36,258 nt of DNA from assembly GCA_949296965.1 (NCBI GenBank), contig CASFQL010000012.1, positions 1 through 36,258 on the forward strand, given 5' to 3'. Position numbers and translations under genes: made by a program. Positions 8,247 through 16,419 of the stretch are shown here, piece after piece (within the stretch, counting starts at the first letter, position 1; every line of letters begins with the position of its first letter). The notes beneath the pieces are model-generated. The model was given only the letters and a program-made list of their open reading frames with translations. It was not told where the DNA came from and did no database searches. The stretch comes from an uncultured Christensenella sp. (GTDB taxonomy: Bacteria; Bacillota; Clostridia; Christensenellales; UBA1242).

Positions 8247-9053
8247 ATGAAAAAAAATGAAACTAAAAAAGTTGTTGTGATAACGGGTGCTTCTAGCGGA
8301 ATCGGACGAGCGGTCGCAAAATTTTTTGCACTAAAAAACTGCATTGTATATGGTTTAGCAAGAAGAACATTTGAAGAAGAAAACATTAGGTCGATTTCTT
8401 GTGATGTAACTAATAGTTCTCAGGTTGAACAGGTTTTGAATCAAATAGTTAGTGAAAGTGGTAGAATAGACCTTCTAATTAATAATGCAGGCTTTGGTAT
8501 TTCTGGTTCGGTAGAAAATCAGAAGATGCAAGATGTTGAAAATTTATTTAAAGTTAATTTTTTTGGCGCTGTTAATGTAACTCAACACATCTTAAAAATT
8601 ATGAGAAAACAAAAATTTGGTAAAATTATTAATACAAGTTCAGTCGCTGGCACAATTCCCATTCCTTTCCAGTCCTTTTATTCTGCGACTAAAGCAAGCC
8701 TTGATATTTGGGCTATGGCTCTTAGGTTAGAGGTAAAGCAATTTAATATTCAAGTTTGTAATGTTTTAGTTGGAGATACAAAAACCGCATTTACAAGTAT
8801 TAGGCAAAAGGCAAGTGAAGATAAGGGAAGCGTTTATGAAGATATTGTTGAAAAATCTATTTCAAAAATGGAAAAAGATGAGCAAAATGGTAAAGACCCT
8901 ATAACTGTTGCTCGGGTTATGTATAAATTGTTTAATAAGAAAAAGTTGCCACCTACAAAGACTGTTGGCTTTGAATATAAACTTATTATGTTTCTGCAAA
9001 AAATTTTACCTAGAAAGTTAATGCTTTTTGTTGTTAAAAAACTTTATATGTAA
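8247..9053 (+). CDS. Short-chain dehydrogenase/reductase (classical SDR)
   Basis: A 268-residue cytosolic NAD(P)-dependent oxidoreductase of unknown substrate. It has the full classical SDR set: TGASSGIG (13-20) for nucleotide binding, NNAG (79-82), N104, Ser at 131-132 (NTSSVAG), and YxxxK as Y145-S-A-T-K149. ARR at 38-40 after the second strand suggests a preference for NADP(H). The C-terminus (about 235-268) is basic and hydrophobic, so the protein may be membrane-associated. The closest general type is the retinol/ketoacyl reductase-like SDRs with a C-terminal extension. It stands alone between tandem repeats and a terminator. Its ribosome binding site, GGTGAG, is only moderate. Confidence 0.88.
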   Translation: MKKNETKKVVVITGASSGIGRAVAKFFALKNCIVYGLARRTFEEENIRSISCDVTNSSQVEQVLNQIVSESGRIDLLINNAGFGISGSVENQKMQDVENLFKVNFFGAVNVTQHILKIMRKQKFGKIINTSSVAGTIPIPFQSFYSATKASLDIWAMALRLEVKQFNIQVCNVLVGDTKTAFTSIRQKASEDKGSVYEDIVEKSISKMEKDEQNGKDPITVARVMYKLFNKKKLPPTKTVGFEYKLIMFLQKILPRKLMLFVVKKLYM

Positions 9054-9091
9054 AAATAAATATTTATGACTTATATAATTATTGAATTTAT

Positions 9092-9159
9092 AAAAAAAAA
9101 GATAAGATTAAAACCTTTTAAAATGATTAGTAGTTTAGTTTTTAATTTTATCTTTTTTT
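9092..9159. terminator. Bidirectional terminator between convergent genes
   Basis: AAAAAAGATAAGATTAAAA pairs imperfectly with TTTTTAATTTTATCTTTTTT. A-runs and T-runs on both sides let it serve the dehydrogenase gene (+) and the DUF6440 remnant (-). Confidence 0.7.
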
Positions 9160-9200
9160 ATTAATAAATTTTCTATATATTAAACATTATTAAGTTGATT

Positions 9201-9409
9201 CTAGTCTATTTCTTTATCAGTTTTTATCTCAGTAATAATAGGCTTGCCGTTTTTATCAAGTAATGGAGATAATCCACCGGCGTAGCCAGACATTCTGTAA
9301 ATATAATTTACACACCTGTTTCTTTATCTACCCAAATTTCTATTACATCTACAACTCCTTGATTATATACTTTTTCAAATCTTCTATCTGATACAACATT
9401 TTTTCTCAT
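9201..9409 (-). pseudogene. DUF6440-family small protein, frameshifted
   Basis: Read on the minus strand, the ATG at 9409 has a good ribosome binding site (AGGAAA). The first 33 codons encode MRKNVVSDRRFEKVYNQG, then VVDVIEIWVDKETGV, and stop. In another frame the next codons give NYIYRMSGYAGGLSPLL, then DKNGKPII and a tail ending KEID. Joined as WVDKETGV-NYIYRMSGYAGGLSPLLD, the product matches the DUF6440 pattern I know (VDKETGVNYLF, then GYAGGLTPLLDKDGKP). The break is an extra GT in a GTGTGT run (9310-9315 on the plus strand). Length 209, which is 3x69+2, confirms a two-base shift. It may be a true pseudogene, a reversible slippage state or a consensus error. Confidence 0.75.
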
Positions 9410-9508
9410 TTCTTTTTCCTTTTTATCTTGTTTTATTTATTTTTACTAACATATGAAAAATTTTATTATTAATTTATCTAATATTTTTACGAAAAATTAT
9501 TTTTTTGT

Positions 9509-9610
9509 GGACTATGTGCCAAAAGTTTTTACTTTTGGGTGAAGTTTTATGAAAATAAAACTTCACTGTAAAAATTTTAATAAGTTTAAAATTTTTACCG
9601 CACATAGTCC
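9509..9610 (-). repeat. Short cloverleaf repeat, copy A
   Basis: GGACTATGTGC (9509-9519) and GCACATAGTCC (9600-9610) form a perfect 11-base outer stem. Inside are three hairpins: CAAAAGT/ACTTTTG, GTGAAGTTTTAT/ATAAAACTTCAC and GTAAAAATTTTA/TAAAATTTTTAC. It is in opposite orientation to copies B and C, with the same hairpins in mirrored order. Confidence 0.9.
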
Positions 9611-9704
9611 GTTAAAATAATATAGTTTGAGTAAAAATTATAACTTTTTTAGTAATATGATTTTTGTTTTTTATAGGTCAAACAATAAACAATATTTAAT
9701 AAAA

Positions 9705-11273
9705 TTAAATCAATTTTAAGTAATCACTATAATTGATATATTTATCAAAAGTTTTTACATTATCTATTTTTATAATTCTATTAGCAACTGTTTCGGTTAG
9801 TTCTTGGTCGCTTGAAGCAAATAGTAGAATTCCTTTAAAGTTAGACATTCCTTTGTTTAATGCTGTTATGCTTTCAAGGTCAAGGTGATTAGTAGGTTCA
9901 TCAAGGATAATGGCATTGCCTTGTTCTAACATTATTTTAGAGAGCATACATCTAACTTTTTCACCACCACTTAAAACATTAGCAGGTTTTAGTGCTTCTT
10001 CACCAGAAAATAACATTCTACCTAGCCAACTTCTAAGAAAAGTTCCGTCTTTTTCTTTTGAAAATTGACCTAACCAATCTGTAAGGGAAAGGTTTGTATT
10101 AAACATATCGTTATATTCTTTTGGTAAATATGAATGTATTATTGTTTTACCCCAAGTTACGCTACCTGTATAGTCTTTATCCTTACCTGATATTATGTTA
10201 AACAGTGCTGAGATTGTGTTTACATTGTCGGACAAAAAGGCAATTTTATCATCTTTATTTACAACAAAACTAACATTTTCAAAAAAACCTTTTTTAGTTA
10301 AGTTTTTAACATTTAAGACATCGTTGCCTATTTGCCTTTCAAAACTAAAAGCGATGTATGGATATCTTCTTGAAGAAGGTTTTATATCTTCAATAGTTAA
10401 TTTTTCAAGTTCTTTTTTTCTACTAGTTGCTTGTTTGCTTTTTGAAGCATTAGCAGAAAATCTTGCTATAAAATCTTGCAATTCTTTTGCTCTTGCTTCA
10501 GCTTTTTTATTTGCTTCTTTTTGCTGTCTTAAAATAAGTTGACTTGTTTCATACCAAAAGTCATAATTTCCAACATAAATTGAAATTTTCCCAAAATCGA
10601 CATCACAAATATGAGTGCAAACTTTATTCAAAAAATGTCTATTGTGAGAAACGGTAATAACTGTATTTTCATAGTTTAATAAAAAGTTTTCAAGCCAAGC
10701 GATTGTTTTAATGTCAAGGTTATTAGTAGGCTCATCAAGTAATAATATATCAGGCGAGCCAAACAAAGCCTGAGCCAGTAAGACCTTAACTTTAAGTTTG
10801 CTATCAAGGTCTTTCATAGGTGTTGAAAAATATTTACTATCAATTCCAATTTCGGAGAGCAAACTCTCTGCGTTTCCTTCTGCTTCCCAGCCACCAAGGT
10901 CGGCAAATTCCTGTTCTAATTCGCCTGCTAATATACCATCTTCTGTTGAAAAATCTTCTTTTAAGTAAAGGGCATCTTTTTTATCCCATATTTCCATTAG
11001 TTTCTTATGACCTAGCAAAACTGTTCTTAAAACCGTTTCGTTATCAAAGGCATTTTGATTCTGTTGCAAAACTGAAATTCTTTCATTTTTACCAAGGACA
11101 ATTTCTCCCTTAGTAGTTTCAAGTTCGCCTGATAATAATTTTAGGAATGTTGATTTACCGGCACCATTTGCACCAATGACACCATAACAATTACCTTTTG
11201 TAAATTTTAGGTTTACATCACTGAACAATTTTCTATTGCCAAAATTTAGAGAAACATCAATTACCTGTAACAT
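9705..11273 (-). CDS. ykpA: ABC-F family ATPase, YkpA/YbiT type
   Basis: A 522-residue soluble tandem ABC ATPase of the ribosome-associated ABC-F class, which acts in translation rather than transport. NBD1 has Walker A GANGAGKS (34-41), a degenerate signature (LDSKLKVK) and Walker B with DEPTNNLD (180-187). The linker (about 240-305) is charged and includes ANASKSKQATSRKK. NBD2 has LSGGEK (434-439) and DEPTNHLD (458-465), but its Walker A position reads LSDNVNTISA with no GKS/T, and its H-loop is SSD instead of SHD. The N-terminal half and linker closely follow Bacillus YkpA as I remember it, which also has a poor second Walker A. Own promoter, AAAGGA ribosome site. Confidence 0.9.
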   Translation of the reverse strand: MLQVIDVSLNFGNRKLFSDVNLKFTKGNCYGVIGANGAGKSTFLKLLSGELETTKGEIVLGKNERISVLQQNQNAFDNETVLRTVLLGHKKLMEIWDKKDALYLKEDFSTEDGILAGELEQEFADLGGWEAEGNAESLLSEIGIDSKYFSTPMKDLDSKLKVKVLLAQALFGSPDILLLDEPTNNLDIKTIAWLENFLLNYENTVITVSHNRHFLNKVCTHICDVDFGKISIYVGNYDFWYETSQLILRQQKEANKKAEARAKELQDFIARFSANASKSKQATSRKKELEKLTIEDIKPSSRRYPYIAFSFERQIGNDVLNVKNLTKKGFFENVSFVVNKDDKIAFLSDNVNTISALFNIISGKDKDYTGSVTWGKTIIHSYLPKEYNDMFNTNLSLTDWLGQFSKEKDGTFLRSWLGRMLFSGEEALKPANVLSGGEKVRCMLSKIMLEQGNAIILDEPTNHLDLESITALNKGMSNFKGILLFASSDQELTETVANRIIKIDNVKTFDKYINYSDYLKLI

Positions 11274-11299
11274 TGTTCTTTCCTTTTAATGATAAATAA

Positions 11300-11328
11300 T
11301 ATATACACGAAATTATGTTTTTAGTCAA
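11300..11328 (-). promoter_or_regulatory. Promoter of the ABC-F gene
   Basis: On the minus strand: TTGACT (11328-11323), 17 bases, TATATA (11305-11300), about 27 bases before the ATG. Confidence 0.65.
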
Positions 11329-11465
11329 ATTTTATTTTTGATAACAAAAGTTTTATCAATATTTTGATATTTATTGAGATTAAATTTTTTGTTAAATTAT
11401 ATTTTTAATTAATTTATACTTTTCGTTAATTTATAACTGCTAAATATTTTAATTATGAAATTTTT

Positions 11466-11491
11466 AATAAAAAAGGGAACAAATAGTTCCC
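11466..11491 (-). terminator. Terminator of yqeY
   Basis: On the minus strand GGGAAC, loop TATTT, GTTCCC, then a T-run. It lies 14 bases past the yqeY stop. Confidence 0.85.
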
Positions 11492-11505
11492 AATTTGTTA
11501 AAATG

Positions 11506-11931
11506 TTAATTAAATTTTTTTAAGATTTCGCCAACTTTTGACATTTCAACTTTTCCAGCATAATTTTGTTTAAAGTATTTCATAATATTTCCAATAGACT
11601 TATCTGTCTGACTAGAAATGATGTTGTAAATTTCTTCTTCACTAAGCATTTTTGGAAGATAAACTGACAAAATCTCTTTTTGTTTCTCAACTAGACTTGC
11701 TTGTTCGTTATTTCCAGCATTTTTATAACTTTGACATTCATCAGTAAGTTCTTTTATTGTCTTTTGAATAATCTGAATGACATCAGCGTCAGTCAATTCT
11801 TCTTCTTTTTCTCTTTTTTTAACGGTTTCTAACATTGCCTTAGTCATTACCACAGAATAAATTGCTCTTGCGTTCTGGTCCTTATTTTTTAGTGCATTAA
11901 TATTTGCTTTTTTTATTTCATCTAAAATCAT
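11506..11931 (-). CDS. yqeY: YqeY/GatB-YqeY domain protein
   Basis: A 141-residue protein spanning the usual YqeY length (about 147). The typical features are the N-terminal ALKNKD followed by an ARAIYSVVMTKAMLE segment, the middle QIIQKTIKELTDECQSY, and YLPKMLSEEEI followed by the C-terminal small helical module. The family is related to the tail domain of GatB, which contacts tRNA in the amidotransferase. The exact role of free-standing YqeY is unsettled. In many Firmicutes the gene follows rpsU, but no rpsU is present here. Strong ribosome site AGGGGAG, own promoter and terminator, so a single-gene unit. Confidence 0.88.
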   Translation of the reverse strand: MILDEIKKANINALKNKDQNARAIYSVVMTKAMLETVKKREKEEELTDADVIQIIQKTIKELTDECQSYKNAGNNEQASLVEKQKEILSVYLPKMLSEEEIYNIISSQTDKSIGNIMKYFKQNYAGKVEMSKVGEILKKFN

Positions 11932-11960
11932 TCTATTTACTCCCCTAAAAGTTTTCTTAT

Positions 11961-11989
11961 ATTGTAATATTAAAACTAAAAAAAATCAA
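11961..11989 (-). promoter_or_regulatory. Promoter of yqeY
   Basis: On the minus strand: TTGATT (11989-11984), 17 bases, TACAAT (11966-11961). Confidence 0.6.
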
Positions 11990-12026
11990 ACGAATTTGTT
12001 TTTTAAAAAAGTATTATTTAATATAT

Positions 12027-12055
12027 TTGACTAAAAATTAAAAACAAATTAAAAT
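12027..12055 (+). promoter_or_regulatory. Promoter of the lipoprotein gene
   Basis: TTGACT (12027-12032), 17 bases, TAAAAT (12050-12055). It is divergent from the yqeY promoter about 40 bases away. Confidence 0.6.
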
Positions 12056-12094
12056 TTAATTAATTATATGGGTAAACTAAAAGAGAGGTTAATT

Positions 12095-13471
12095 ATGAAA
12101 AAATTAAGAATTTATTTAATTTTTGTTTTTATGGTGTTTCTCTTTCCTTTTAGTTTAGTTGGTTGCGGTGAAGCGACTTTTGAAAATACGCCTTGGAAAA
12201 GTTCAACTCTTTCTATTTCTGATGCTTTAACAAAGGTAAAGAACAATAGAGAGTATATGGATAGTAGTTTGTTGAATGTTATATATAACACAAATATTAC
12301 TTATAAGTTTTACCGCACTTCTGACGAACTTTTTCAAAATAAAACAATTAACGAAAATATTTTAACTACTCTCAATTATTCATCTAGCAATAATGGTAAA
12401 GCAAGGGTTGAAAAAAAGAGAAGTGAAAACAACACTCAAACAGACTACAAAAATGAATTCTATGATATGAAAGATGGTAAAAAATATTCTACTCAGACAA
12501 AAACTGTTTCAGAACAAACAACAACTATTTATAGAGAAGAAAATTTTATTACGAGTAACGCCTTTATAAACCTACTTAACAATGTTATCTATGATATAAA
12601 AGAAGATGAAATGATTGTTGTTGAAGAAAAAACTTTTGATAATGTAGATTATTACAAATTTACCTCAAATGCGAAATCTTCAACAACAGGTTTAGAGTTA
12701 ATAAATAGTAATTTTACAGAAAATATAGATTTACAAAACAGTCCAACATTATTTCAAATTTATGACAAATCAACTGATTACATAATAAGTTTTACTTGTG
12801 AATATGGATTTAATAAAAGTAACTATTTAGTTTACTCGGCAATTAATTATACAATGCAACACGCAAATAATAATATTACAGGAATGTTTGAAAATGCCTT
12901 GCAAGTTAGTGTCGTAACTAGACTTGATAGTTTTGGTAAAGATGTTGAGGAAGTTCAAATAGAAGATAAAGGCTTGTATACTGCTTGCACATTTGTAAGT
13001 GATATGTCACAGGATAAAACTTATGTTGCTTATAGAAATAGCAATGAAGATATTTATGAAAAGACAACTGTTCAAAGGGAAGGTGATAACTTTTTAATAA
13101 AGGTTGAAAATTATAAAGTTAATCAAATAGACCAATCTAAGCCTACAAAATATTACTATATTGTAAAGGAACAAAATACATATAATATATATCTAATAAA
13201 TTTAGAAGATTACACATATTCTTTAACTAATGAGTATTCGCCCTCATTTTTGTATATTGATTATTCATTGAGTTATAATTCACAAGCCGTAACTAGTAAT
13301 GAAAATGAATATCAATTTGGTTTAGCAGAAAATTATTATACAGTAACCGTCCAAGATAGTGCAGTTTATATGATAAGAACAAGATACAATGATAATTTGT
13401 ATATTGGAGAAAAGGGTAGTTACCAAGAACAAGATAAAATATTTGATATAACATTATTTGACTTAGTGTAG
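12095..13471 (+). CDS. Uncharacterised lipoprotein
   Basis: A 458-residue protein with a lipoprotein signal peptide: MKKLR start, hydrophobic 6-20, lipobox LVGC with the lipidated C24, so it should be anchored to the outer face of the membrane. The mature part is rich in Asn, Thr, Ser, Tyr and Glu with alternating beta-type patterns and no domain I recognise. It probably folds as a beta-rich extracellular protein. I use the ATG at 12095 because GAGAGG lies 7 bases before it. An in-frame ATG at 12068 has no ribosome site and would add nine hydrophilic residues in front of a good signal peptide. No neighbour gives functional context. Confidence 0.75.
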   Translation: MKKLRIYLIFVFMVFLFPFSLVGCGEATFENTPWKSSTLSISDALTKVKNNREYMDSSLLNVIYNTNITYKFYRTSDELFQNKTINENILTTLNYSSSNNGKARVEKKRSENNTQTDYKNEFYDMKDGKKYSTQTKTVSEQTTTIYREENFITSNAFINLLNNVIYDIKEDEMIVVEEKTFDNVDYYKFTSNAKSSTTGLELINSNFTENIDLQNSPTLFQIYDKSTDYIISFTCEYGFNKSNYLVYSAINYTMQHANNNITGMFENALQVSVVTRLDSFGKDVEEVQIEDKGLYTACTFVSDMSQDKTYVAYRNSNEDIYEKTTVQREGDNFLIKVENYKVNQIDQSKPTKYYYIVKEQNTYNIYLINLEDYTYSLTNEYSPSFLYIDYSLSYNSQAVTSNENEYQFGLAENYYTVTVQDSAVYMIRTRYNDNLYIGEKGSYQEQDKIFDITLFDLV

Positions 13472-13603
13472 TATAAATAAAAATATTAACTTATAAATTA
13501 ATTAATATTTCTATCTAAAAGTAAATGGTTGTTTGGTTACAATTAAAACTGAATGAAATAGTATTATATTAATTAAATATTACAATTATGTCGTTTCTCA
13601 ATA

Positions 13604-13762
13604 ATTTTGATTTGCAATTATGCAGATATTATGCAAATATTAAGACACACATATTTTAAAAATATTAAAATATTACACATACACAATTATTACAACTATG
13701 CTGGTATTACATTATGCTGATATTAAAATTATTTTGATTTGCAATTATGCAAATATTACACT
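13604..13762 (+). promoter_or_regulatory. Duplicated promoter-like element before the nucleotidyltransferase operon
   Basis: A 21-base sequence starting ATTTTGATTTGCAATTATG occurs at 13604-13624 and again at 13731-13751. The second copy forms TTGATT (13734-13739), 17 bases, TACACT (13757-13762), a good promoter. The first copy has the same -35 with a weaker -10-like TATGCA. The duplication may come from promoter amplification or a repeated regulator site. Confidence 0.5.
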
Positions 13763-13812
13763 TTATAACAAAAACTTCTAAGGAAATTTTAAACATTAAA
13801 AGGGGAAATAAA

Positions 13813-14724
13813 ATGGAAAAAGAAAGAGCATTAGTTATTTTGGCTGGCGGGTTAGGAAGCCGTTTTGGTGGGCTTAAACAAGTTGAGCCTGTTGACGAGC
13901 AAAAGAATTTTATTATAGATTATTCTATCTATGATGCTTTAAAAGCTGGGTTTAATAAAATAATTTTCATTATTAAACAAGAAAACTATGATATTTTTAA
14001 AGAAAGTATTGGAAAGAGAATAGAAAAAAAAGTAAAAGTTGAATATGTTTTTCAAGGTATGAATGATTATGTCCCACAAGGAGTGGACTTTTCTTGTAGG
14101 GAAAAACCTTGGGGAACGGGGCACGCAGTGCTTGTTGCAAAAGATAAAATTGAGGGCGATTTTACAGTCATTAATGCAGATGATTTTTATGGGTTTGACG
14201 GATTTAGGGTTGCTTCAAAATTCTTTGATGATAATAAAGATGATAGTGTTTATGCGCTTGTTAGTTATAAAGTTGGAAATACATTAACAGAAAATGGTGC
14301 GGTAAAAAGGGGCGTAATTGAAGTTAAAGATGGATACTTTGTTTCAGTTGCCGAAAGTAGTATTGAAAGAGTAAATGGAGAAATATTTGCTACAAAACTT
14401 GGAACAACTTCTACAAGAAAACTTGATGAAGATTATCCTGTTAATATGAATTTGATTTGTTTTAGGAAAAATTATATTGATGTTTTAGAAAAAAGATTTA
14501 AAGAATTTGTAACTAATAAAAATACAAATATTGAAAAGGACGAGTTCTTGCTTTTAGATGAAGTAAGTTATGCTATAAAAAACAATAATGTAAAGATGAA
14601 AGTGCTTACAACAAGTGCAGTTTGGCACGGGTTTACATACAAAGAGGATAAAGAAAAAGTAGTTAATGCAATTAAATTACTAAAAGAAGAAAAGCAATAT
14701 CCTAATAATTTGTGGGGTAGATAA
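13813..14724 (+). CDS. Sugar-phosphate nucleotidyltransferase
   Basis: A 303-residue cytosolic nucleotidyltransferase that should join an NTP to a sugar phosphate or similar acceptor. The family signature AGGLGSRFGGLKQ (11-23) binds the nucleotide. PWGTGHA (99-105) and NADDFYG (121-127) supply the base-contacting loop and a metal-binding Asp. I place the start at 13813, where AGGGGA lies 7 bases upstream; an open frame from 13747 adds an unsupported extension. The stop overlaps the next start by one base (TAATG), so the two genes are coupled. The substrate cannot be read from sequence. Confidence 0.82.
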   Translation: MEKERALVILAGGLGSRFGGLKQVEPVDEQKNFIIDYSIYDALKAGFNKIIFIIKQENYDIFKESIGKRIEKKVKVEYVFQGMNDYVPQGVDFSCREKPWGTGHAVLVAKDKIEGDFTVINADDFYGFDGFRVASKFFDDNKDDSVYALVSYKVGNTLTENGAVKRGVIEVKDGYFVSVAESSIERVNGEIFATKLGTTSTRKLDEDYPVNMNLICFRKNYIDVLEKRFKEFVTNKNTNIEKDEFLLLDEVSYAIKNNNVKMKVLTTSAVWHGFTYKEDKEKVVNAIKLLKEEKQYPNNLWGR

Positions 14725-15425
14725 TGACAGAGTTTATCGAAAATATTTTTTCTTCTATCTTTGGTAATAATGTTGTTTTAGCAACTATTTTGATTGCTTT
14801 TGTTCCAATTATCGAGTTAAAAGGGGCAATACCTTTTTCAATGTCAACAGAAATTTGGGGAAGTTCGGCGCTTTCTCTTTGGGAAGCATTTGGTTGCGGG
14901 TTGCTTGGTAGTTGTCTTGTCGTCCCACTTTTAGCACTTATTTATGATCCACTTATAAGATGGCTTAAAAAGACAAAATTATTTGTTAATCTTGCAAGTA
15001 GATTTGAAGAAAAAGTTAATAAGAAAAAACAAAATATTGAAGATAAAACAAAAGAAGAAAAAAGTGAAAGAAGTAAATTTTTAAAAAGATTTTTTGGCGT
15101 TTTTATTTTTGTTGCAATTCCTTTGCCTTTTACAGGAGTTTGGACAGGCACTTGTATTGCCGTGGCTCTTGGACTTGGTTTTTGGCGTTCGTGCTTAGCA
15201 GTTATTTCAGGCAATGTTGTTGCTGGAATAATTATTACTTTAATCACAATGTTTTTTGGAGATGCAACTCTTATTTTCTTCTATATTTTAATTGGAATAA
15301 TTTTAGCATTTTTATTATTTGTATTAGTAAAATATTTGGTAACTAGAAAAAGGAAAAATAGTGTTACTACTACACTAAATAATGTTGAAGATAATTGTAT
15401 TCAAAATAAAGAAGAAAATACATAG
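14724..15425 (+). CDS. Small multidrug export family membrane protein (COG2426)
   Basis: A 233-residue integral membrane protein. The family pattern is seen in FVPIIELKGAIPF (26-38), the IPLPFTGVWTG segment (132-142) and GLGFWRS with ISGN (151-164). There are about five hydrophobic segments with a long charged cytoplasmic loop (82-122). The C-terminus is polar. The family name comes from limited data, and a drug-efflux role is not established. It is translationally coupled to the nucleotidyltransferase, which suggests a joint role in envelope metabolism rather than drug resistance. Confidence 0.82.
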   Translation: MTEFIENIFSSIFGNNVVLATILIAFVPIIELKGAIPFSMSTEIWGSSALSLWEAFGCGLLGSCLVVPLLALIYDPLIRWLKKTKLFVNLASRFEEKVNKKKQNIEDKTKEEKSERSKFLKRFFGVFIFVAIPLPFTGVWTGTCIAVALGLGFWRSCLAVISGNVVAGIIITLITMFFGDATLIFFYILIGIILAFLLFVLVKYLVTRKRKNSVTTTLNNVEDNCIQNKEENT

Positions 15426-15661
15426 ATTAAAGTTTTTGTAAAATATTTAATTTAGTAAATATGGACTTATTTAAAAAGAATACTTTTATTTAATTGTTTT
15501 AAAAAAAACACATCTTCTTATAAATTTTAGATTAAATACCTTAACTTTTTTATAAAATATATTTCTTAACTTTATTAACAAATATATTTAGTTATTAACA
15601 TTTTTTGCAACAATGTTGACAAGTTATCTTTATGATTTTTGTATTATTTTTATTTTAGTAT

Positions 15662-15702
15662 AAAAAGAGAGTTTTTAAAAGCATTAAAACTCTTTTTATT
15701 TA
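15662..15702 (+). terminator. Terminator downstream of the export protein gene
   Basis: AAAAAGAGAGTTTT and AAAACTCTTTTT form a stem (one bulge) with T-rich 3' flank. It is 237 bases from the upstream stop, so it may instead end a short unannotated transcript: a TTGACA lies at 15616-15621. Confidence 0.6.
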
Positions 15703-15795
15703 ATAAAACATTAATTAAATTTAAAAATAAGTTAACCAATTTAATTGATTATCTATTCTAGTTTTGATAAAATAAATTGTGCAAAAAAGGGATAA

Positions 15796-15951
15796 ATCTT
15801 ATTATGTGTTTGTATTGTTTTAAACTCGTTTGGTCTTCGTCGTGGCAGTGCTGTTGACAACGGTAGTTTTGCTGGTCCTTTCGGTTTAACTGTTGGTAAC
15901 ACCTTCATTACGACTAATGTTTATGTCGGGTTTCGCCTTTTCCTTACTTAG
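15796..15951 (+). pseudogene. Orphan C-terminal fragment of a C-type-lectin/formylglycine-enzyme-like domain
   Basis: An open frame with no start codon and no ribosome site begins after the stop at 15793-15795. It encodes LNSFGLRRGSAVDNGSFAG, then PFGLTVGNTFITTN and VYVGFRLFLT before TAG (949-951 within this block). The order R-R-G-S, D-N-G-S, A-G-P-F, G-N-T, Y-V-G-F-R is the end of the FGE-sulfatase/C-type-lectin fold, which is also where diversity-generating retroelement targets carry their variable repeat. The fragment is clearly GC-richer than its surroundings. No upstream domain is visible in any frame, so it is a decayed or transferred remnant. Confidence 0.55.
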
Positions 15952-15981
15952 CAATTAAAATTTAATTGTATTAAAGATTTG

Positions 15982-16060
15982 TTCCTTAGCGTGTCTAAAA
16001 ATTTATCGTTTGCCGTCGGTTTAGTAAATAATTGAAAGACCGACAGATATTGTAAGGGAA
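15982..16060 (+). other. Structured element behind the lectin-fold fragment
   Basis: An outer stem TTCCTTA (15982-15988) with TAAGGGAA (16053-16060, one bulge) encloses an inner stem GTCGGT (16015-16020) with ACCGAC (16039-16044). It could be an RNA element or a DNA hairpin like those found downstream of variable repeats in diversity-generating retroelements. No function is proven. Confidence 0.45.
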
Positions 16061-16083
16061 GATAATTTGCTATGAAAAAAAGG

Positions 16084-16118
16084 ATTAATCCAAACTTTTG
16101 TTTGAATTAATTTTTTTA
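16084..16118 (+). terminator. Rho-independent terminator
   Basis: ATTAATCCAAAC (16084-16095) pairs with GTTTGAATTAAT (16100-16111), one mismatch, followed by T7. It closes the island at 15796-16118. Confidence 0.75.
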
Positions 16119-16338
16119 TTTTTGTTATTAAAAATTTTTTAAAGTAGTTTTTGTTTGGGGTTTAAGTCTTTTCAATGTTTTAATAAAAATATAAATTTAA
16201 TATTTATAAAAATACAAATTAAAATAAAAATGTTTTTAAAACTTTATTTTAACTATCTAATTCTGTTTAATATTTTTATTTTTACATTATATTAGTTTTA
16301 GTTTATCTTATATTTTTGTAAATTAAATAAAAAAAGTA

Positions 16339-16400
16339 TTGATTTTAAATTGATTTTTTAGTATTATATGTAAGGTAAAAAGGGTTTGCCCTTTTTATTT
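16339..16400 (+). promoter_or_regulatory. Promoter and 5' leader hairpin of the MBL-GNAT/typA operon
   Basis: TTGATT (16339-16344), 17 bases, TATTAT (16362-16367) predicts a start near 16374. Directly after this, AAAAAGGG (16377-16384) pairs with CCCTTTTT (16389-16396) around TTTG, followed by ATTTTAT. The transcript would begin with a terminator-like hairpin 20 bases before the start codon. It may act as an attenuator or as a 5' stabilising stem. Confidence 0.55.
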
Positions 16401-16419
16401 TATGTAAAGGGGAGTTTGT

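Noticed and set aside
10195..10542. Plus-strand 115-residue reading frame inside the ABC-F gene
   Set aside because: It lies wholly opposite conserved ABC-F coding sequence and has no family resemblance.
12068..12094. N-terminal extension of the lipoprotein
   Set aside because: The upstream ATG has no ribosome site, while the ATG at 12095 has GAGAGG and begins a proper lipoprotein signal peptide.
15796..15951. A functional diversity-generating retroelement
   Set aside because: No reverse transcriptase, accessory protein or second repeat copy lies in the window; only a fragment resembling the target end is seen.
15796..15951. A genuine small protein-coding gene
   Set aside because: No start codon with ribosome site exists in the frame, and the sequence begins inside a known fold.
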